Source of the DNA: an uncultured Lachnospiraceae bacterium
Lineage (GTDB): Bacteria > Bacillota > Clostridia > Lachnospirales > Lachnospiraceae
Length of the DNA: 64,000 bases
Direction of reading: 5' to 3'
Assembly: GCA_947626395.1 (NCBI GenBank)
Contig: CANQRU010000003.1
Coordinates: forward strand, 62,001 to 126,000
This document shows positions 16,810 through 27,500 of the stretch, piece after piece (position 1 is the first letter of the stretch; the number at the start of each line of letters is the position of its first letter). A model generated the notes under the pieces. That model saw nothing but the letters and a program-made list of their open reading frames with translations. It was not told the origin of the DNA and did not search any database. Both the position numbers and the translations under genes were made by a program.

Positions 16810-16830
16810 ATTGATCTGCCTCCGTTCGTC

Positions 16831-17277
16831 TTACTCCGCCACGACTTCCACCGTCAGCTTCACCGTCACATCCTTATGCAGCTTCACCGGTACATCGTAA
16901 GTCCCCAGGGCCTTGATCGGCTCCGGCAGCACCAGTTTCTTCTTGTCCAGATCCAGGCCCAGCTGGGAAGCGGCCGCGGCCGCGATCTCCTTGCCCGACA
17001 CGGATCCGAAGGCCTTGCCGTTCTCTCCGGCCCGGATCGCCAGCGTCACCTTCGCCGCGTTCAGCTTCTCTCCAAGCGCTTTCGCGTCCGCCAGCTGCCT
17101 GGCCGCCTGGCGCTCCTCGTTCGCCTTCTGCAGCTTCAGTTCATTCAGGTTCTTCGGCGTGGCCTCCACGCCAAGCTTCTTCGGCAGGATGAAGTTCCTT
17201 GCGTAACCGTCGCTCACCTTCACGACCTGTCCCTTCTTCCCTAACGCCTTCACATCTTCCAGCAACACGATCTCCAT
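16831..17277 (-). CDS. rplI: 50S ribosomal protein L9
   Basis: 148 residues. Begins [20 protein letters not shown] and contains the family signature [17 protein letters not shown]. The N-terminal domain binds 23S rRNA; the long helix and C-terminal domain (about 60-148) protrude from the ribosome. Ribosome site AGGAGG is present. It lies 20 bases downstream of gdpP and 21 bases upstream of dnaB. Confidence 0.97.
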   Translation of the reverse strand: MEIVLLEDVKALGKKGQVVKVSDGYARNFILPKKLGVEATPKNLNELKLQKANEERQAARQLADAKALGEKLNAAKVTLAIRAGENGKAFGSVSGKEIAAAAASQLGLDLDKKKLVLPEPIKALGTYDVPVKLHKDVTVKLTVEVVAE

Positions 17278-17297
17278 AGTCTTAATCCTCCTGTGTC

Positions 17298-19382
17298 TTA
17301 CTTCACATCCCCGGCCTCGATCATTTCCCGGATCACCGTCTTCAGTTTCTCCTTCGCCTCTTCCATCGTCACGCCCTTAAGCTGCGCTCCCGCGATGGAG
17401 CGGTGGCCGCCGCCGCCCAGCTTCTCCATCATCACCTGCACGTTCACTTCGTCCATGGAACGCGCACTTAAGAAAATGATCCCGTTATACTCAGAAAGCA
17501 CCACCGACGCCTTAATGCCCTTGATCCCCAGCAGTTCGTTCGCCGCCTGGGCCGCCACGATCGTCGGGTTCTCGATGCCCTCCGCCGGACATTCGCTGAT
17601 GGCGAACGACCCCTCGAACACCTCCGCACGTCCGACCGCATGGGCGCGGGCCTGGTAATTCACCATCTCCTCGCGGAACGCCTTGCGCACACGCGTCACA
17701 TCCGCGCCGCTGCGACGCAGGTAAGCCGCGGCCTCAAAGGTTCTGACGCCGGTCTGATTATTGAAATAATTCGTATCGATGACGATACCCGCGTACATGG
17801 CATCCGCCTCCTGGGGCCGGATCTTAATGCCGTCGGCGATATACTGCACCACCTCGGCCACCATCTCGCAGGCCGAGGAAGCATTCGGCTCCACATAGGA
17901 CAGCACCGCGTTGTCGATGATCTCGCTGCTCTGGCGGTGATGATCCAGCACGACAATGGTCTTCACCCGCTTAAGGAGTTCCGGTTCTTCCGTGATAGCC
18001 GGACGGTTCACGTCCACCACCACCAGAAGCGTCCCGGCGTCCACCTTCTCAAGCGCCTCGCTGCCCGTAAGGAACATATCCTCCGGATATCCTGCCGCCG
18101 GCGTGAACCGCTCATACATGGGCCGTACCGACGAAGTAACGTCGTTGATCACGATATGGGCCTTGCGGTCCAGCGCCGCGGCGATCCGGTAGATTCCCAC
18201 GGCCGCGCCGAAGGAATCGATATCGCCGAGCCGGTGGCCCATGATCAGCAGCTTCTCCTTCGTGCCGATCAGTTCCCGCAGGGCATGGGCCTTTACACGG
18301 GCCTTTACACGGGTCGTCTTCTCCTGCTGCTGGGACTTGCCGCCGAAATATTCGATCTTTTCATTGCTCTTGATCACCGCCTGGTCGCCGCCGCGGCCCA
18401 GCGCCATGTCGATCGCCATGCGGGCGAATTCATAGTTCTGGCCGTAGGTATCGCCGTCCATGCCCAGACCGATGCTTAAGGTCACGGCCATCTCATTGCC
18501 GATATTCACCGACTTTACGTCTTCCAGGATCGAGAAACGCTGCTCCCGCAGCTCCGTCACATACTGCTGCTTGATGACGAAGAAATATTTGTCCTTCTCC
18601 ATCTTCTTTACAACGCCGTTAAAGCCGGCGATGTATTTGTTGATGCGGCGCTCGATCAGGGCCATCAGAAGGGAGCGGCGGACTTCCTCCACGCTCTCCA
18701 GGGCCTCGTCGTAATTATCCAGATAAATAAGTCCGGCCACCATCTTCTGATCCGTGATCTCCTTCTGGAAACGCAGGATCTCCGTCTCATCGAAGAGATA
18801 GACCGCGATCAGGTCCGGCGTCGAGGACGTCGATGTGATCAGCTTCGTCACGCTGCCTCCGTCCGTCCCCGTCCCATTGTCCTGTCCCGGCTCCAGATCC
18901 GCCATCGGCACCAGCTTCAGGTCCATCCGGTAGCTGCGGTCGCCGAATGTGGTATGGATACTGGTCTTCTCCTCCACGCCCAGAAGGATCTCCTTCGTGA
19001 CCTCCGGGAACATGGTAAGAAGGGAATTATTCCTGCCGCGGGCCTCCCGCATCATCTCCGTGAACAGATCGTTCATCCACAGCAGACGGCCGCTCTGATC
19101 CGTGACCACATACGGAATATCCAGATCGGACAGAAGCTTCTTCTGGATCCAGGCGTAATCCGCGGAAAACTCCACCATGCCCGCCAGAAGCTTCCGCCGC
19201 GAAAACGCATACAGCAGGATGGACAGCAGCAGATACACGATCGTAAAGCCGCTCATGGCCAGGGCCGCGCCCACGTCGACAAAACCGATGACTATATTCG
19301 CAACGATCACCAGGACCGCAAGGAAGATCGGCCACTGCATATACAGGCCCAACTGGCCGGTCAAAGTTCTTCTGGGTTTCAT
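17298..19382 (-). CDS. gdpP: Cyclic-di-AMP phosphodiesterase GdpP
   Basis: 694 residues. Two N-terminal membrane helices (about 12-60), a PAS-like domain (about 85-200), a degenerate GGDEF domain (about 205-345), then DHH and DHHA1 domains (about 370-690). Metal-binding motifs are [21 protein letters not shown] and VVLDHHRQS; the DHHA1 end has [13 protein letters not shown]. The enzyme hydrolyses c-di-AMP to pApA and so affects potassium and osmotic balance and wall stress. Residues about 155-175 form a polar insert ([13 protein letters not shown]) before the GGDEF part. Ribosome site GTAAGGAG is upstream. Confidence 0.95.
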   Translation of the reverse strand: MKPRRTLTGQLGLYMQWPIFLAVLVIVANIVIGFVDVGAALAMSGFTIVYLLLSILLYAFSRRKLLAGMVEFSADYAWIQKKLLSDLDIPYVVTDQSGRLLWMNDLFTEMMREARGRNNSLLTMFPEVTKEILLGVEEKTSIHTTFGDRSYRMDLKLVPMADLEPGQDNGTGTDGGSVTKLITSTSSTPDLIAVYLFDETEILRFQKEITDQKMVAGLIYLDNYDEALESVEEVRRSLLMALIERRINKYIAGFNGVVKKMEKDKYFFVIKQQYVTELREQRFSILEDVKSVNIGNEMAVTLSIGLGMDGDTYGQNYEFARMAIDMALGRGGDQAVIKSNEKIEYFGGKSQQQEKTTRVKARVKAHALRELIGTKEKLLIMGHRLGDIDSFGAAVGIYRIAAALDRKAHIVINDVTSSVRPMYERFTPAAGYPEDMFLTGSEALEKVDAGTLLVVVDVNRPAITEEPELLKRVKTIVVLDHHRQSSEIIDNAVLSYVEPNASSACEMVAEVVQYIADGIKIRPQEADAMYAGIVIDTNYFNNQTGVRTFEAAAYLRRSGADVTRVRKAFREEMVNYQARAHAVGRAEVFEGSFAISECPAEGIENPTIVAAQAANELLGIKGIKASVVLSEYNGIIFLSARSMDEVNVQVMMEKLGGGGHRSIAGAQLKGVTMEEAKEKLKTVIREMIEAGDVK

Positions 19383-19433
19383 AAATAATCTCCTTACAGG
19401 GATAATCCGGTTAAGGCTTTCGTAAACGTAAAT

Positions 19434-19461
19434 AGTATATCACATATCTGCCTTTTCGTCC
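19434..19461 (-). promoter_or_regulatory. Candidate gdpP promoter
   Basis: On the minus strand TGGACG, a 17-base spacer and TATACT (19434-19439) lie about 50 bases before the gdpP ATG. Confidence 0.5.
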
Positions 19462-19540
19462 AGCATCCCCGCAAATCTCTGTCTTTGATGCGCCGAAAGC
19501 GTGCCGGGCGGACCCATTTCCGCATGCTCTCTCGATATCG

Positions 19541-19576
19541 CAAAAAGGCCGCCGCACCGATCCCGATACGGCAGCC
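19541..19576 (-). terminator. Terminator after the symporter
   Basis: On the minus strand GGCTGCCG pairs with CGGCGGCC (one U-G pair) and is followed by TTTTT, about 45 bases after the symporter stop. Confidence 0.8.
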
Positions 19577-19621
19577 ATCTGATATTGTTCTGTAACGCGG
19601 ACAGGATCCGGATCGCGGTTA

Positions 19622-21151
19622 TTATCCCAGCGCCGTCTTCTGCGCGACGACATTCTCCTTCTCATAGCAGGCAAACGCGTCGTCCACCAGCTTCTTGTCG
19701 GGCTTCGGCGTCAGCCAGCTGACCACCGGCACGATGACGAGGCCGGCCAGCATCGCGATGGAGCCGCAGTTGATCGGCGACTTCATGATCGCCGGGAAAA
19801 TGCCGGGAACCAGCATATTTAACAGCATGATGCCGGAACCGAAGATGAAGCAGGCCCAGCAGGACGCCTTCGTGGTCTTCTTCCAGTACAGGGAGTACAT
19901 GAACGGCGCCAGGAAGGAGCCGGCCAGAGCGCCCCAGGAGATACCCATCAGCTGAGCGATGAAGGTCACGGAGCTCTTGTACTGGATCAGCGCGATGATC
20001 GCGGAGATCGCGATGAAGACTACGATCAGGCCGCGGATGAAGAGCACCTGCTTCTTGTCGTCCATTCCCTTGATGACCAGGCCCTTCAGGAAATCGATGG
20101 TCAGCGTGGAGCTGGACGCGATCACCAGGGAGGACAGGGTGGACATGGACGCCGACAGCACCAGGATCACCACCAGGGCGATCAGCGCCGGGCTTAAGTT
20201 CTGCAGCATCGTCGGGATCACGGAGTCGTAACCGTTGGCCGCGATGTCGATCTGATCGGAGAACAGACGCCCGAAGCCGCCCAGGAAATAGCATCCGCCG
20301 GCCACGACCAGCGCGAACAGCGTGGAAATGATCGTGCCTTTCTTAATGGCTTCCTCGTTCTTGATGGCGTAGAATTTCTGCACCATCTGGGGCAGGCCCC
20401 AGGTTCCCAGGGACGTCAGTATCACGACGAACATCAGGTTCAGCGGATCCGGGCCCAGGAAGGAATTGAAGACGCCGGGCGTCTCGGACACGGTCGGATC
20501 AGAGACCTTCGCCAGTCCGTCCATGGCCGCCATCAGGCCGCCCTTGCTGCCGATGACCGCCGCGATGACCGCGGAAATGCCCACCAGCATGATGATGCCC
20601 TGGATGAAATCGTTGATCGCGGTAGCCATGTAGCCGCCGGCGATGACGTAGACCGCGGTCAGCACCGCCATCAGGATGATGCAGACCGAATAGTCGATAT
20701 CAAACGCCATACCGAACAGGCGGGACAGGCCGTTGTACAGAGACGCCGTGTACGGGATCAGGAAAATGAAAATGATCGCCGAGGACACGATCTTAAGCGC
20801 CTGGCTGTCAAACCGCCGCCCGAAGAACTGGGGCATCGTGGCGGAATCCAGATGCTGGGTCATGATACGGGTCCTGCGGCCCAGGATGACCCACGCCAGC
20901 AGCGAACCGATGATCGCGTTGCCGATGCCGGCCCAGGTGGCGGCGATGCCGTATTTCCAGCCGAACTGGCCGGCGTAGCCGACGAAGACGACCGCCGAGA
21001 AGTAAGACGTGCCGTATGCGAAGGCGGTCAGCCACGGGCCGACGGAGCGTCCGCCCAGGACGAAGCCGTTCACATCGGTGGCGTGCTTGCGGCAGTAGAG
21101 GCCGATGCCGACCATGATGGCGAAGTAGACGATGAGTGCGAGAAGTTTCAT
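19622..21151 (-). CDS. Sodium:solute symporter (SSS family)
   Basis: 509 residues with about 13 predicted membrane helices. Begins MKLLALIVYFAIMVGIGLYC and shows family features such as GGRSVGPWLTAFAYGTSYFS near residues 36-55 and SASMSTLSSLVIASSSTLTID near 335, which is close to the sodium-site region. Relatives carry proline, pantothenate or carboxylates with sodium; the substrate cannot be fixed here, though PutP/PanF-like is a fair description. The gene has a good own promoter, a possible CcpA site in its leader and its own terminator. Confidence 0.88.
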   Translation of the reverse strand: MKLLALIVYFAIMVGIGLYCRKHATDVNGFVLGGRSVGPWLTAFAYGTSYFSAVVFVGYAGQFGWKYGIAATWAGIGNAIIGSLLAWVILGRRTRIMTQHLDSATMPQFFGRRFDSQALKIVSSAIIFIFLIPYTASLYNGLSRLFGMAFDIDYSVCIILMAVLTAVYVIAGGYMATAINDFIQGIIMLVGISAVIAAVIGSKGGLMAAMDGLAKVSDPTVSETPGVFNSFLGPDPLNLMFVVILTSLGTWGLPQMVQKFYAIKNEEAIKKGTIISTLFALVVAGGCYFLGGFGRLFSDQIDIAANGYDSVIPTMLQNLSPALIALVVILVLSASMSTLSSLVIASSSTLTIDFLKGLVIKGMDDKKQVLFIRGLIVVFIAISAIIALIQYKSSVTFIAQLMGISWGALAGSFLAPFMYSLYWKKTTKASCWACFIFGSGIMLLNMLVPGIFPAIMKSPINCGSIAMLAGLVIVPVVSWLTPKPDKKLVDDAFACYEKENVVAQKTALG

Positions 21152-21303
21152 GTTGATTTCTCCTTTTTCCTTGATGGTAAAACAACCTCATGTTCACGGT
21201 TTGACTCTGCGCGTTCAGCGTTCCCGGATGCCCGGCCCGGCTTCCGGGAACGGACTTCCTCTCTCCGAAAATGCAGCCTCTGGAGCGCAGTTACTTTAGC
21301 GAT

Positions 21304-21317
21304 TGAAAGCGATAGCA
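21304..21317. promoter_or_regulatory. Possible cre (CcpA) site in the symporter leader
   Basis: TGAAAGCGATAGCA matches the cre consensus TGWAANCGNTNWCA at 13 of 14 positions by eye. It lies just downstream of the promoter start region, where CcpA would repress. Confidence 0.4.
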
Positions 21318-21332
21318 GTCAAAACCTCTGAT

Positions 21333-21361
21333 ACTTTAACACATAAAACCAAAAAAGTCAA
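21333..21361 (-). promoter_or_regulatory. Symporter promoter
   Basis: Minus strand: TTGACT, a 17-base spacer and TAAAGT (21333-21338), with a leader of about 175 bases to the ATG. Confidence 0.6.
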
Positions 21362-21366
21362 TACAA

Positions 21367-21406
21367 AAGAGCGTCACTGGCGCTCTTTTTTGCATACTAA
21401 CGTAAT
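21367..21406 (+). repeat. Conserved hairpin element, copy A (also terminator)
   Basis: AGAGCG, loop TCACTGG, CGCTCT, a T-run, then TGCATACTAACGTAA. Loop and 3' flank are shared with the element at 51942-51985 while the stem differs but still pairs. On the minus strand the same hairpin followed by TTTTGT would end the ligase transcript. Confidence 0.65.
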
Positions 21407-21460
21407 ACAAACCGGGATTCTTCTATAATGAACGAAAAATCCCGGTCATAACGCAATCCG

Positions 21461-23095
21461 TCAGCTCCGGTTCTGCTGCGCCACCAGATACTCGGCGCCG
21501 TATTTCTTCCGCAGGGCCGGCTTCTCGATCTTGCCGGTGGCATTGCGGGGCACCTCGGCGAAGATGATCTTCTTCGGCCTCTTGTACCGCGGCAGGCCCT
21601 TGCAGAATTCCTCGATCTCTTTCTCCGTGCATTCCATGCCTTCCTTGATGGAAATGATCGCGCCGGTGATCTCGCCCAGCCGCTTATCCGGCAGGCCGAT
21701 GACGGCCACGTCCTTCACCTTCTCGTAGGCGCTTAGGAAGTTCTCGATCTGTACCGGATAAATATTCTCGCCGCCGGAGACGATCACGTCCTTCTTCCGG
21801 TCTACCAGGAAGATGAAGCCGTCCTCGTCCTGCATGGCCATATCGCCGGTGTAGAGCCAGCCGTCCTTCAGCGTCTCCGCCGTAGCCACAGGATCATTAT
21901 AGTAGCAGGTCATGACGCCCGGACCCTTGACGCAGAGCTCGCCGACGGCTCCCTGCTCCACCTCGGCTCCATTTTCATCGACGATCTTGCAGCTCCAGCG
22001 GTAACCGGGGATGCCGATGGCGCCGACTTTATGGATGTTCTCCATGCCCAGATGCACGCATCCGGGGCCGGTAGATTCAGACAGGCCGTAGTTGGTGTCG
22101 TACTGATGGTGCGGGAAATATTCCTTCCAGCGCTTGATCAGGGACGGCGGCACCGGCTGCGCGCCGATATGCATCAGTCTCCACTGATCCAGCTGGTAAT
22201 CCTCCAACTTAATATCGCCGCGGTCCAGAGCGTCCACGATGTCCTGGGCCCAGGGCACTAACAGCCATACGATCGTGCAGTGCTCCTTGCTCACCGCGTC
22301 CAGGATGATCTCCGGCGTGGTGCCGGTCAGAAGCACGGCCCTGCTGCCCGCGCACAGGCTGCCCATCCAGTGGAACTTGGCGCCGGTGTGGTACAGAGGC
22401 GGAATGCACAGGAACACGTCGTCCCGGCCGGTCGCGTGGTGCTTCTGCTCCATCTGCGCCGCCTGCATCAGACTCTCGTGGTTGTGCAGGATCGCCTTCG
22501 GAAATCCGGTCGTGCCCGACGAGAAATAGATCGCCGCGTCGTCCTCATCCTCAAGACGAATGAGCGGCGGCTGGCTGGAGCAGTCCGCCACCAGCTCGCG
22601 GTAACTCTCCGCAAAAGTGGGGCAGCCGTCGCCCACATAGATCAGCAGGCGGCCTTTGCTTAAGTCCTCTTCAATGCTCTCGATACGCCCGATGAACTGC
22701 GGCCCGAAGAACAGGATATGCACCTCCGCCAGATCGGCGCAGTACTTGATCTCGTCCGCCGAGAACCGGAAATTGAACGGCACCGCGATCGCGCCGGTCT
22801 TCAGGATCCCAAAATAGATCGGCAGCCACTCCAGGCAGTTGAACATCAATATCGCGACACGGTCTCCCTTGCGGATCCCGCGGCTTATAAGCATATTGGC
22901 GACCCGGTTCGCCTTCTCATCGAAAATACTCCAGCTGATCTGGCGCCGGTACGGCGTCGGCGACGTCTGCTGGACCAGATCGTATTCTTTCCATGTGGTC
23001 TTGCGCTTGTCGGGCATGGTGGGATTCAGTTCCACCAGGGCGATCTCGTCGCCGTAGAGCTTGTGGTTGCGCTCAAGTAAGTCTGTGACTGGCAT
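21461..23095 (-). CDS. AMP-dependent acyl-CoA synthetase/ligase (class I adenylate-forming)
   Basis: 544 residues. The P-loop is YFSSGTTGFPKAILHNH near residue 185. Later core motifs are YGLSESTGPGC, the hinge region GWLYTGDMAMQDEDGFIFLVDRKKD near residue 410, and the C-terminal PRNATGKIEKPALR with the catalytic Lys. The family joins carboxylic acids to CoA through an acyl-AMP. Chain length cannot be predicted, though an aryl or medium/long-chain acid is likely. ATG 23095 was chosen because AGAGGAAG lies nine bases before it; a longer frame from 23170 has no such site. Confidence 0.88.
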   Translation of the reverse strand: MPVTDLLERNHKLYGDEIALVELNPTMPDKRKTTWKEYDLVQQTSPTPYRRQISWSIFDEKANRVANMLISRGIRKGDRVAILMFNCLEWLPIYFGILKTGAIAVPFNFRFSADEIKYCADLAEVHILFFGPQFIGRIESIEEDLSKGRLLIYVGDGCPTFAESYRELVADCSSQPPLIRLEDEDDAAIYFSSGTTGFPKAILHNHESLMQAAQMEQKHHATGRDDVFLCIPPLYHTGAKFHWMGSLCAGSRAVLLTGTTPEIILDAVSKEHCTIVWLLVPWAQDIVDALDRGDIKLEDYQLDQWRLMHIGAQPVPPSLIKRWKEYFPHHQYDTNYGLSESTGPGCVHLGMENIHKVGAIGIPGYRWSCKIVDENGAEVEQGAVGELCVKGPGVMTCYYNDPVATAETLKDGWLYTGDMAMQDEDGFIFLVDRKKDVIVSGGENIYPVQIENFLSAYEKVKDVAVIGLPDKRLGEITGAIISIKEGMECTEKEIEEFCKGLPRYKRPKKIIFAEVPRNATGKIEKPALRKKYGAEYLVAQQNRS

Positions 23096-23273
23096 GTGGG
23101 ATATCTTCCTCTCTTTGTGATTTGTGTAATGTGCGCCGGATTCCATAAATAAACCGGTTCGGTACTTCATCGGTTTTATGCTTTATGCGTTTTATGCTTT
23201 AAAGCGTCTTATATAAAAATAGCATACCGGCAGATGATTGTCAACTGTCCGAATCAGCGATTTTAAAAGCCGA

Positions 23274-23312
23274 TTTTAAAAGCCTGCAGGACATTTATCG
23301 TATCCTGCAGGC
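23274..23312 (-). terminator. Terminator after the sortase gene
   Basis: Minus strand: GCCTGCAGGA and TCCTGCAGGC flank an 11-base loop and are followed by TTTTAAAAT, 63 bases after the sortase stop. Confidence 0.75.
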
Positions 23313-23375
23313 CTGTCTCACAGATTGTCTTCCTCTGTCTTTCCGCAGCCAGTCCCAGCCGCGGTTCGCGCCGTC

Positions 23376-24278
23376 TCAATCCGCCGGATAGAATTTCAGC
23401 ACCTGCGCCAGCAGAACGAACCGGTACTCATGGCTGCCGCCGGTACAGGTGGACAGAAGCACAAGCGGCGGCGCGCTTCCCTCGCCGTCCCCGCTGGATC
23501 CCAGCACCTTCATATACGGCGCCGGATCCACGCTGAAATCCGTCTCGACCTCAGGAAGCTCATAATATTGCCGCTCCTTCACCAGAGAAATATAATCCGC
23601 CCTGTCCTCATCGCTGGTGAACATGATCTTATAGCTCTCTTCATACGGCCTTACGCGTCCCGCCGAAATGATGGCGCACCGGTACGTGCCTTCCCGTGTA
23701 TATACATCGAAGAACGGGAATTCCTCGTAATGGCTCTGCTCCTGGTACCGGCGCAGAAGTCCGAACATGGAACCGTTGCGCATATTATGGCCGTAAATAA
23801 TCGTATTGCCGTCCTTCATCAGCCCTTCGTTGCGGTAATCCAGAAAGATAGCGCCGGAGGATGAACTGGTTCCGCTGAAAGACCACCGCAGATAGTGGCT
23901 GTTGTCGTCTCCCTGCACAACGGGATAGCTGATCGACTGTCCCGGGAAATCGAGCCACGCCACTACATCCCCATTCGTCGCCTCCAGCTCGTCGAAATCC
24001 ACCAGAAGCATCGGCGGATTCTCATCCTCAATGATCTCAAGCGCAGTGCCATTGCCCCCCGCCGCCGAGCCGTCATCGGAAGCGGCCGGCTTCCGTGCCG
24101 GTATATCCTGCCGCACAGTCACGGCATTCTCCGCCACCTGTCTGTATTCTTCATCCGCCTTATGATAATCCCACCAGAAGGACAGCAAAAGTCCGGCACA
24201 GATCAAAAATATACAGGCTGAGATCAGAAACAATATCTGATAAATTTTTCTCTTCTGTTTTTTGCTCATTTTTGCCAA
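23376..24278 (-). CDS. srtB: Class B sortase
   Basis: 300 residues. Basic N-terminus and one membrane helix (about 13-32), a linker, then the sortase barrel (about 85-300). The catalytic His is in IIYGHNMRNGSMFG near residue 175, the Cys in LVLLSTCTGGSHEYR near residue 281, and the Arg in EYRFVLLAQV just after. The long helix-bearing insert between His and Cys fits class B rather than class A. It should cut the sorting signal of a surface protein and attach it to the wall. The neighbouring giant gene is the obvious substrate. The start is TTG 24278 with GGGGGAG six bases upstream. Confidence 0.9.
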   Translation of the reverse strand: MAKMSKKQKRKIYQILFLISACIFLICAGLLLSFWWDYHKADEEYRQVAENAVTVRQDIPARKPAASDDGSAAGGNGTALEIIEDENPPMLLVDFDELEATNGDVVAWLDFPGQSISYPVVQGDDNSHYLRWSFSGTSSSSGAIFLDYRNEGLMKDGNTIIYGHNMRNGSMFGLLRRYQEQSHYEEFPFFDVYTREGTYRCAIISAGRVRPYEESYKIMFTSDEDRADYISLVKERQYYELPEVETDFSVDPAPYMKVLGSSGDGEGSAPPLVLLSTCTGGSHEYRFVLLAQVLKFYPAD

Positions 24279-24460
24279 TGCAGACTCCCCCTTTGCAGTT
24301 GACTTTTCTTCCCTATATCTTAGCAGTAAAAAGGATGGATGTCAACTGACGAGTTCGCAGCCAACGACAGACGGTATTATCAAACTACCCGCTAATAGCC
24401 ATAAGGCAGCGGATATGGAATCTGCTGCCTTTTCGTAATTCAGCTTTTATTCTGTCTGAC

Positions 24461-24489
24461 ACGCGGGCCGGCCGATGGCCGACCCGCGT
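24461..24489 (-). terminator. Hairpin after the giant adhesin gene
   Basis: Thirteen-base arms (ACGCGGGCCGGCC and GGCCGACCCGCGT, one mismatch) with a 3-base loop, about 50 bases after the stop at 24538. No T-run, so some read-through into srtB is possible. A second hairpin with AAGGCAGC/GCTGCC arms lies at 24402-24432 and has TTTT on the plus strand. Confidence 0.5.
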
Positions 24490-24537
24490 CTCTTACTGTA
24501 ATTCCGTTCCGTGCGCTTCACGCGCTCCGGTCAACGC

Positions 24538-27500
24538 TTACGCGTCCTCTTCGTCCTTCTTCTTGAAGCCCAGGATTCCGAACGCTCCCATCATTCCTAA
24601 GGCCAGCAGCCCGAACAGCGCTGCCGCTCCTACCGGCTTGTTGTCTCCCGTCATCGGGGCCAGGAATGCTAACGGTACATCCTCATCCTCGATCGTCTCA
24701 AACCCTGCCAGCGGTACCGGGCTATCCGGGAATTCCGCAAGCGGCGTCGGGTTATCCGGAATCTCGGTTCCGGGATTGCCGCCAGGATTGCCTCCGGGAT
24801 TACCACCCGGATTACCTCCGGGATTACCACCCGGGTTGCCTCCAGGATTGTTCTTCTGGACCTCTACCTCGTTCGACGGCGTCGGGTTCTCCTTCGAGCC
24901 TTCCGGCGGATTCTCCGGGTTCTCCGGATCGGCCGGCGGGTTCTCATACCAGGTCGTCGCCACGTTCCTCCAGTTCTTTGTTCCGGCCGCGTACGGTACG
25001 ATTACCTGGAAGCTTACTGTCTTCGATGTTCCGGCGCCCATGTCGCCAATCTCCCAGACGATCGTGATTCCGTCACTCTGCAGCTGGCCGCCTTCGGTTA
25101 TGGATCCCTCCACCAGCGACAGCGGTAAATCATCGCCCTGGATCGTCTTCTGCGGAATCTGATCCTCTACCACTACCTTCTCTGCTGTCTCTTCGCCGCT
25201 GTTCGTCACTGTCAGGTAATAGGTCACAATGTCTCCGCCTGTTACTGAGAACGCATTCCTCGTCCGTTCATGTCCCGCACTGGACTGCTCCTTCACGATG
25301 CTGACGATCGGGTACTTCTCCTCGATTTCCACCTCGGGCGTCGGATTCCACGGGTCTTCCGGATTCTCAGGATCAGGATCCTTCGGGTCAGGATCGTCCG
25401 GATCATTCGGATGCACATACGCGATGTTGGTCCACTTCGTGTTCTCGCTCACATCCGGCACCACCACCGTGAATTCCACGGTCTTCGTGCTCCTGGCCGG
25501 GATCAGGGCGATCGTCCAGTCGATGGCCGATCCGTCCGCACGGAGTTTTCCTCCATCAGAGATTCGGTCGCTGCCGTCTGCGTTCTTCGCAACGGTCAGC
25601 TTCGCTCCGTTCGCCGGGACTGCTTCCGGTATCGCGTCGTAAATCTTTACACTCTCAGCGTCTGCGTCGCTCGTATTCGTCACCGTGATATAGTAGGTGA
25701 CCTCATCGTCTTCAATTACTGTCCTCGTCAGCGCGTCAGCCGATCCGCCGTTAACGGCCTGCGTCTTCGTCTGCGTCAGTTCTGGCGTCTGCTCTTTGAT
25801 CTTAACTTCATTGGACGGTGTCCACGGGTCTTCCGGATCCTTCTTCGGATCGTTGTCATACTTCACCGCGCCGGTGTTCGTCCATTCATAGACTCCCACC
25901 TTCTCCGGTACGGTTACATCGAAGGTGACTTCCACGGATCCGCCTGCCGGGATCTCCTCAAACTTCCAGGTGATCGTCTTCTCACTCTCAGTATAGGTAC
26001 CGTTATTGGAGATCGCATATCCGGAAACCGTACTGCTGTCCTCCTTAAGGATCAGAGGAAGTTCGACCGTCTTCTGCTGCTTCTCTCCGTCAATGATCTC
26101 CGTCTGAAGCGCCTGCTGCGGCACTACATCCCGGATCTCTACGTCAGTAGCCGCCTCGCCTCCGGTGTTCTTTACCACCAGATAATACCTTACGGTATCT
26201 TCTCCGTAAACCCGGATGCCGTTCTTCGTGCGCGGTTCACGGTTGCTGGACTGCTCCTTCTCGATCGTGAGGACCGGGAATTTCTCCTCCTCCTCTACGT
26301 CGTTGGTCGGTTCCCACGGATCTTCCGGATTCTTCGGGTCAGGATCTTCCGGATCAGGATTCTGCGGATCATGGTACACATACGCGATATTCTTCCACGT
26401 CTGGTTGTGGTCGGTATCATGCACCTCTACCTGGAAGCTGACTGTTGCGCTTTCGCCCTTCTCCAATTTCTCTATCTTCCAGATGATGCTCTTACTGTCA
26501 GCCTGCAGTTCGCCGCCTTCTGAAATGGATCCTTCCACCAGCGTCAACTCCGGCTCGCCTTCCGGAATACTGTCGTAAACCAGGATGTCATTGGCCGTGG
26601 ACGGACCGTTATTGGTCACTTTGATCGCGTACGTAACGATATCCTTATCCTTCACCTGGAGCGGTTTCGTCGTCGGCTTCTCGTCATTTACCGCATGGGT
26701 CTTCTCCTGGATAAGTGTTACGCCTTCCTCTTCGATCCTCACATGGTTGGACGGAATCTCCGGGGTCTCTTCTTTGTGCGGATCATTCTTATAACTGGTT
26801 CTTCCGACATTGTCCCAGATGGTTTCATACTTCACATCCGGCACCTCTACGGTGAAGCTGACCTCTACAATGCCGCCCACCGGAATGTCGCCAAGGTCCC
26901 ATCTAATTTCATGGGTATTCTCATTGTAATCCGACATGTACTTGAGACCGCCCTCGCCCCATTTGCCAATCTTCTTCGCGCTGATAGTCGACTTATCCAG
27001 TATCAGCGGGAGATCGACAGTATCCCGTCTGACCGTCCCATCATCCTCTACCCTGATCTGCTCAGCCGTCTGCGGAACGATATCCTTCACGGTTACCTGC
27101 TGGGCTGCTTCCGAGCCGTCGCTGGTGACCGTCAGATAATAAGTAACCCTGTCTCCGCCGTCGACGCCGTCCGGAATATCATAAGCCTTTGTCCTCGTGC
27201 CGCCGTTTACAGACTGCTCTTTCTCGATCAGGATGTGCGGCGCCAATTCTTCGATCTCCACCTTATTGGTCGGAATCTCTTCCTCCGGGCCGTTCGGATT
27301 GTTGCCGTACTTCGCCGCGCCGGCATTCGCCCAGCGGGTCACTGTATCCACATCCGGTACAGATACCTGGAAGCTGACCTCTACAGATTCCCCGACAGGG
27401 ATATCTCCAAGATACCAGGTGATCGTATTAGTAGACTCATTGTAGCCATGCTTCAAGTCAGGATCGTCGTACGTGGTTCCGTCAGCATGCTTTCTCACCG

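Larger units (their letters stand above)
21152..21460. other. 309-base region between symporter and ligase genes
   Basis: Both neighbours run leftward. The region holds a conserved hairpin element (21367-21406) serving as terminator for the ligase, a sigma-A-like promoter for the symporter, and a cre-like box in the leader. Nothing coding was seen. Confidence 0.6.
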
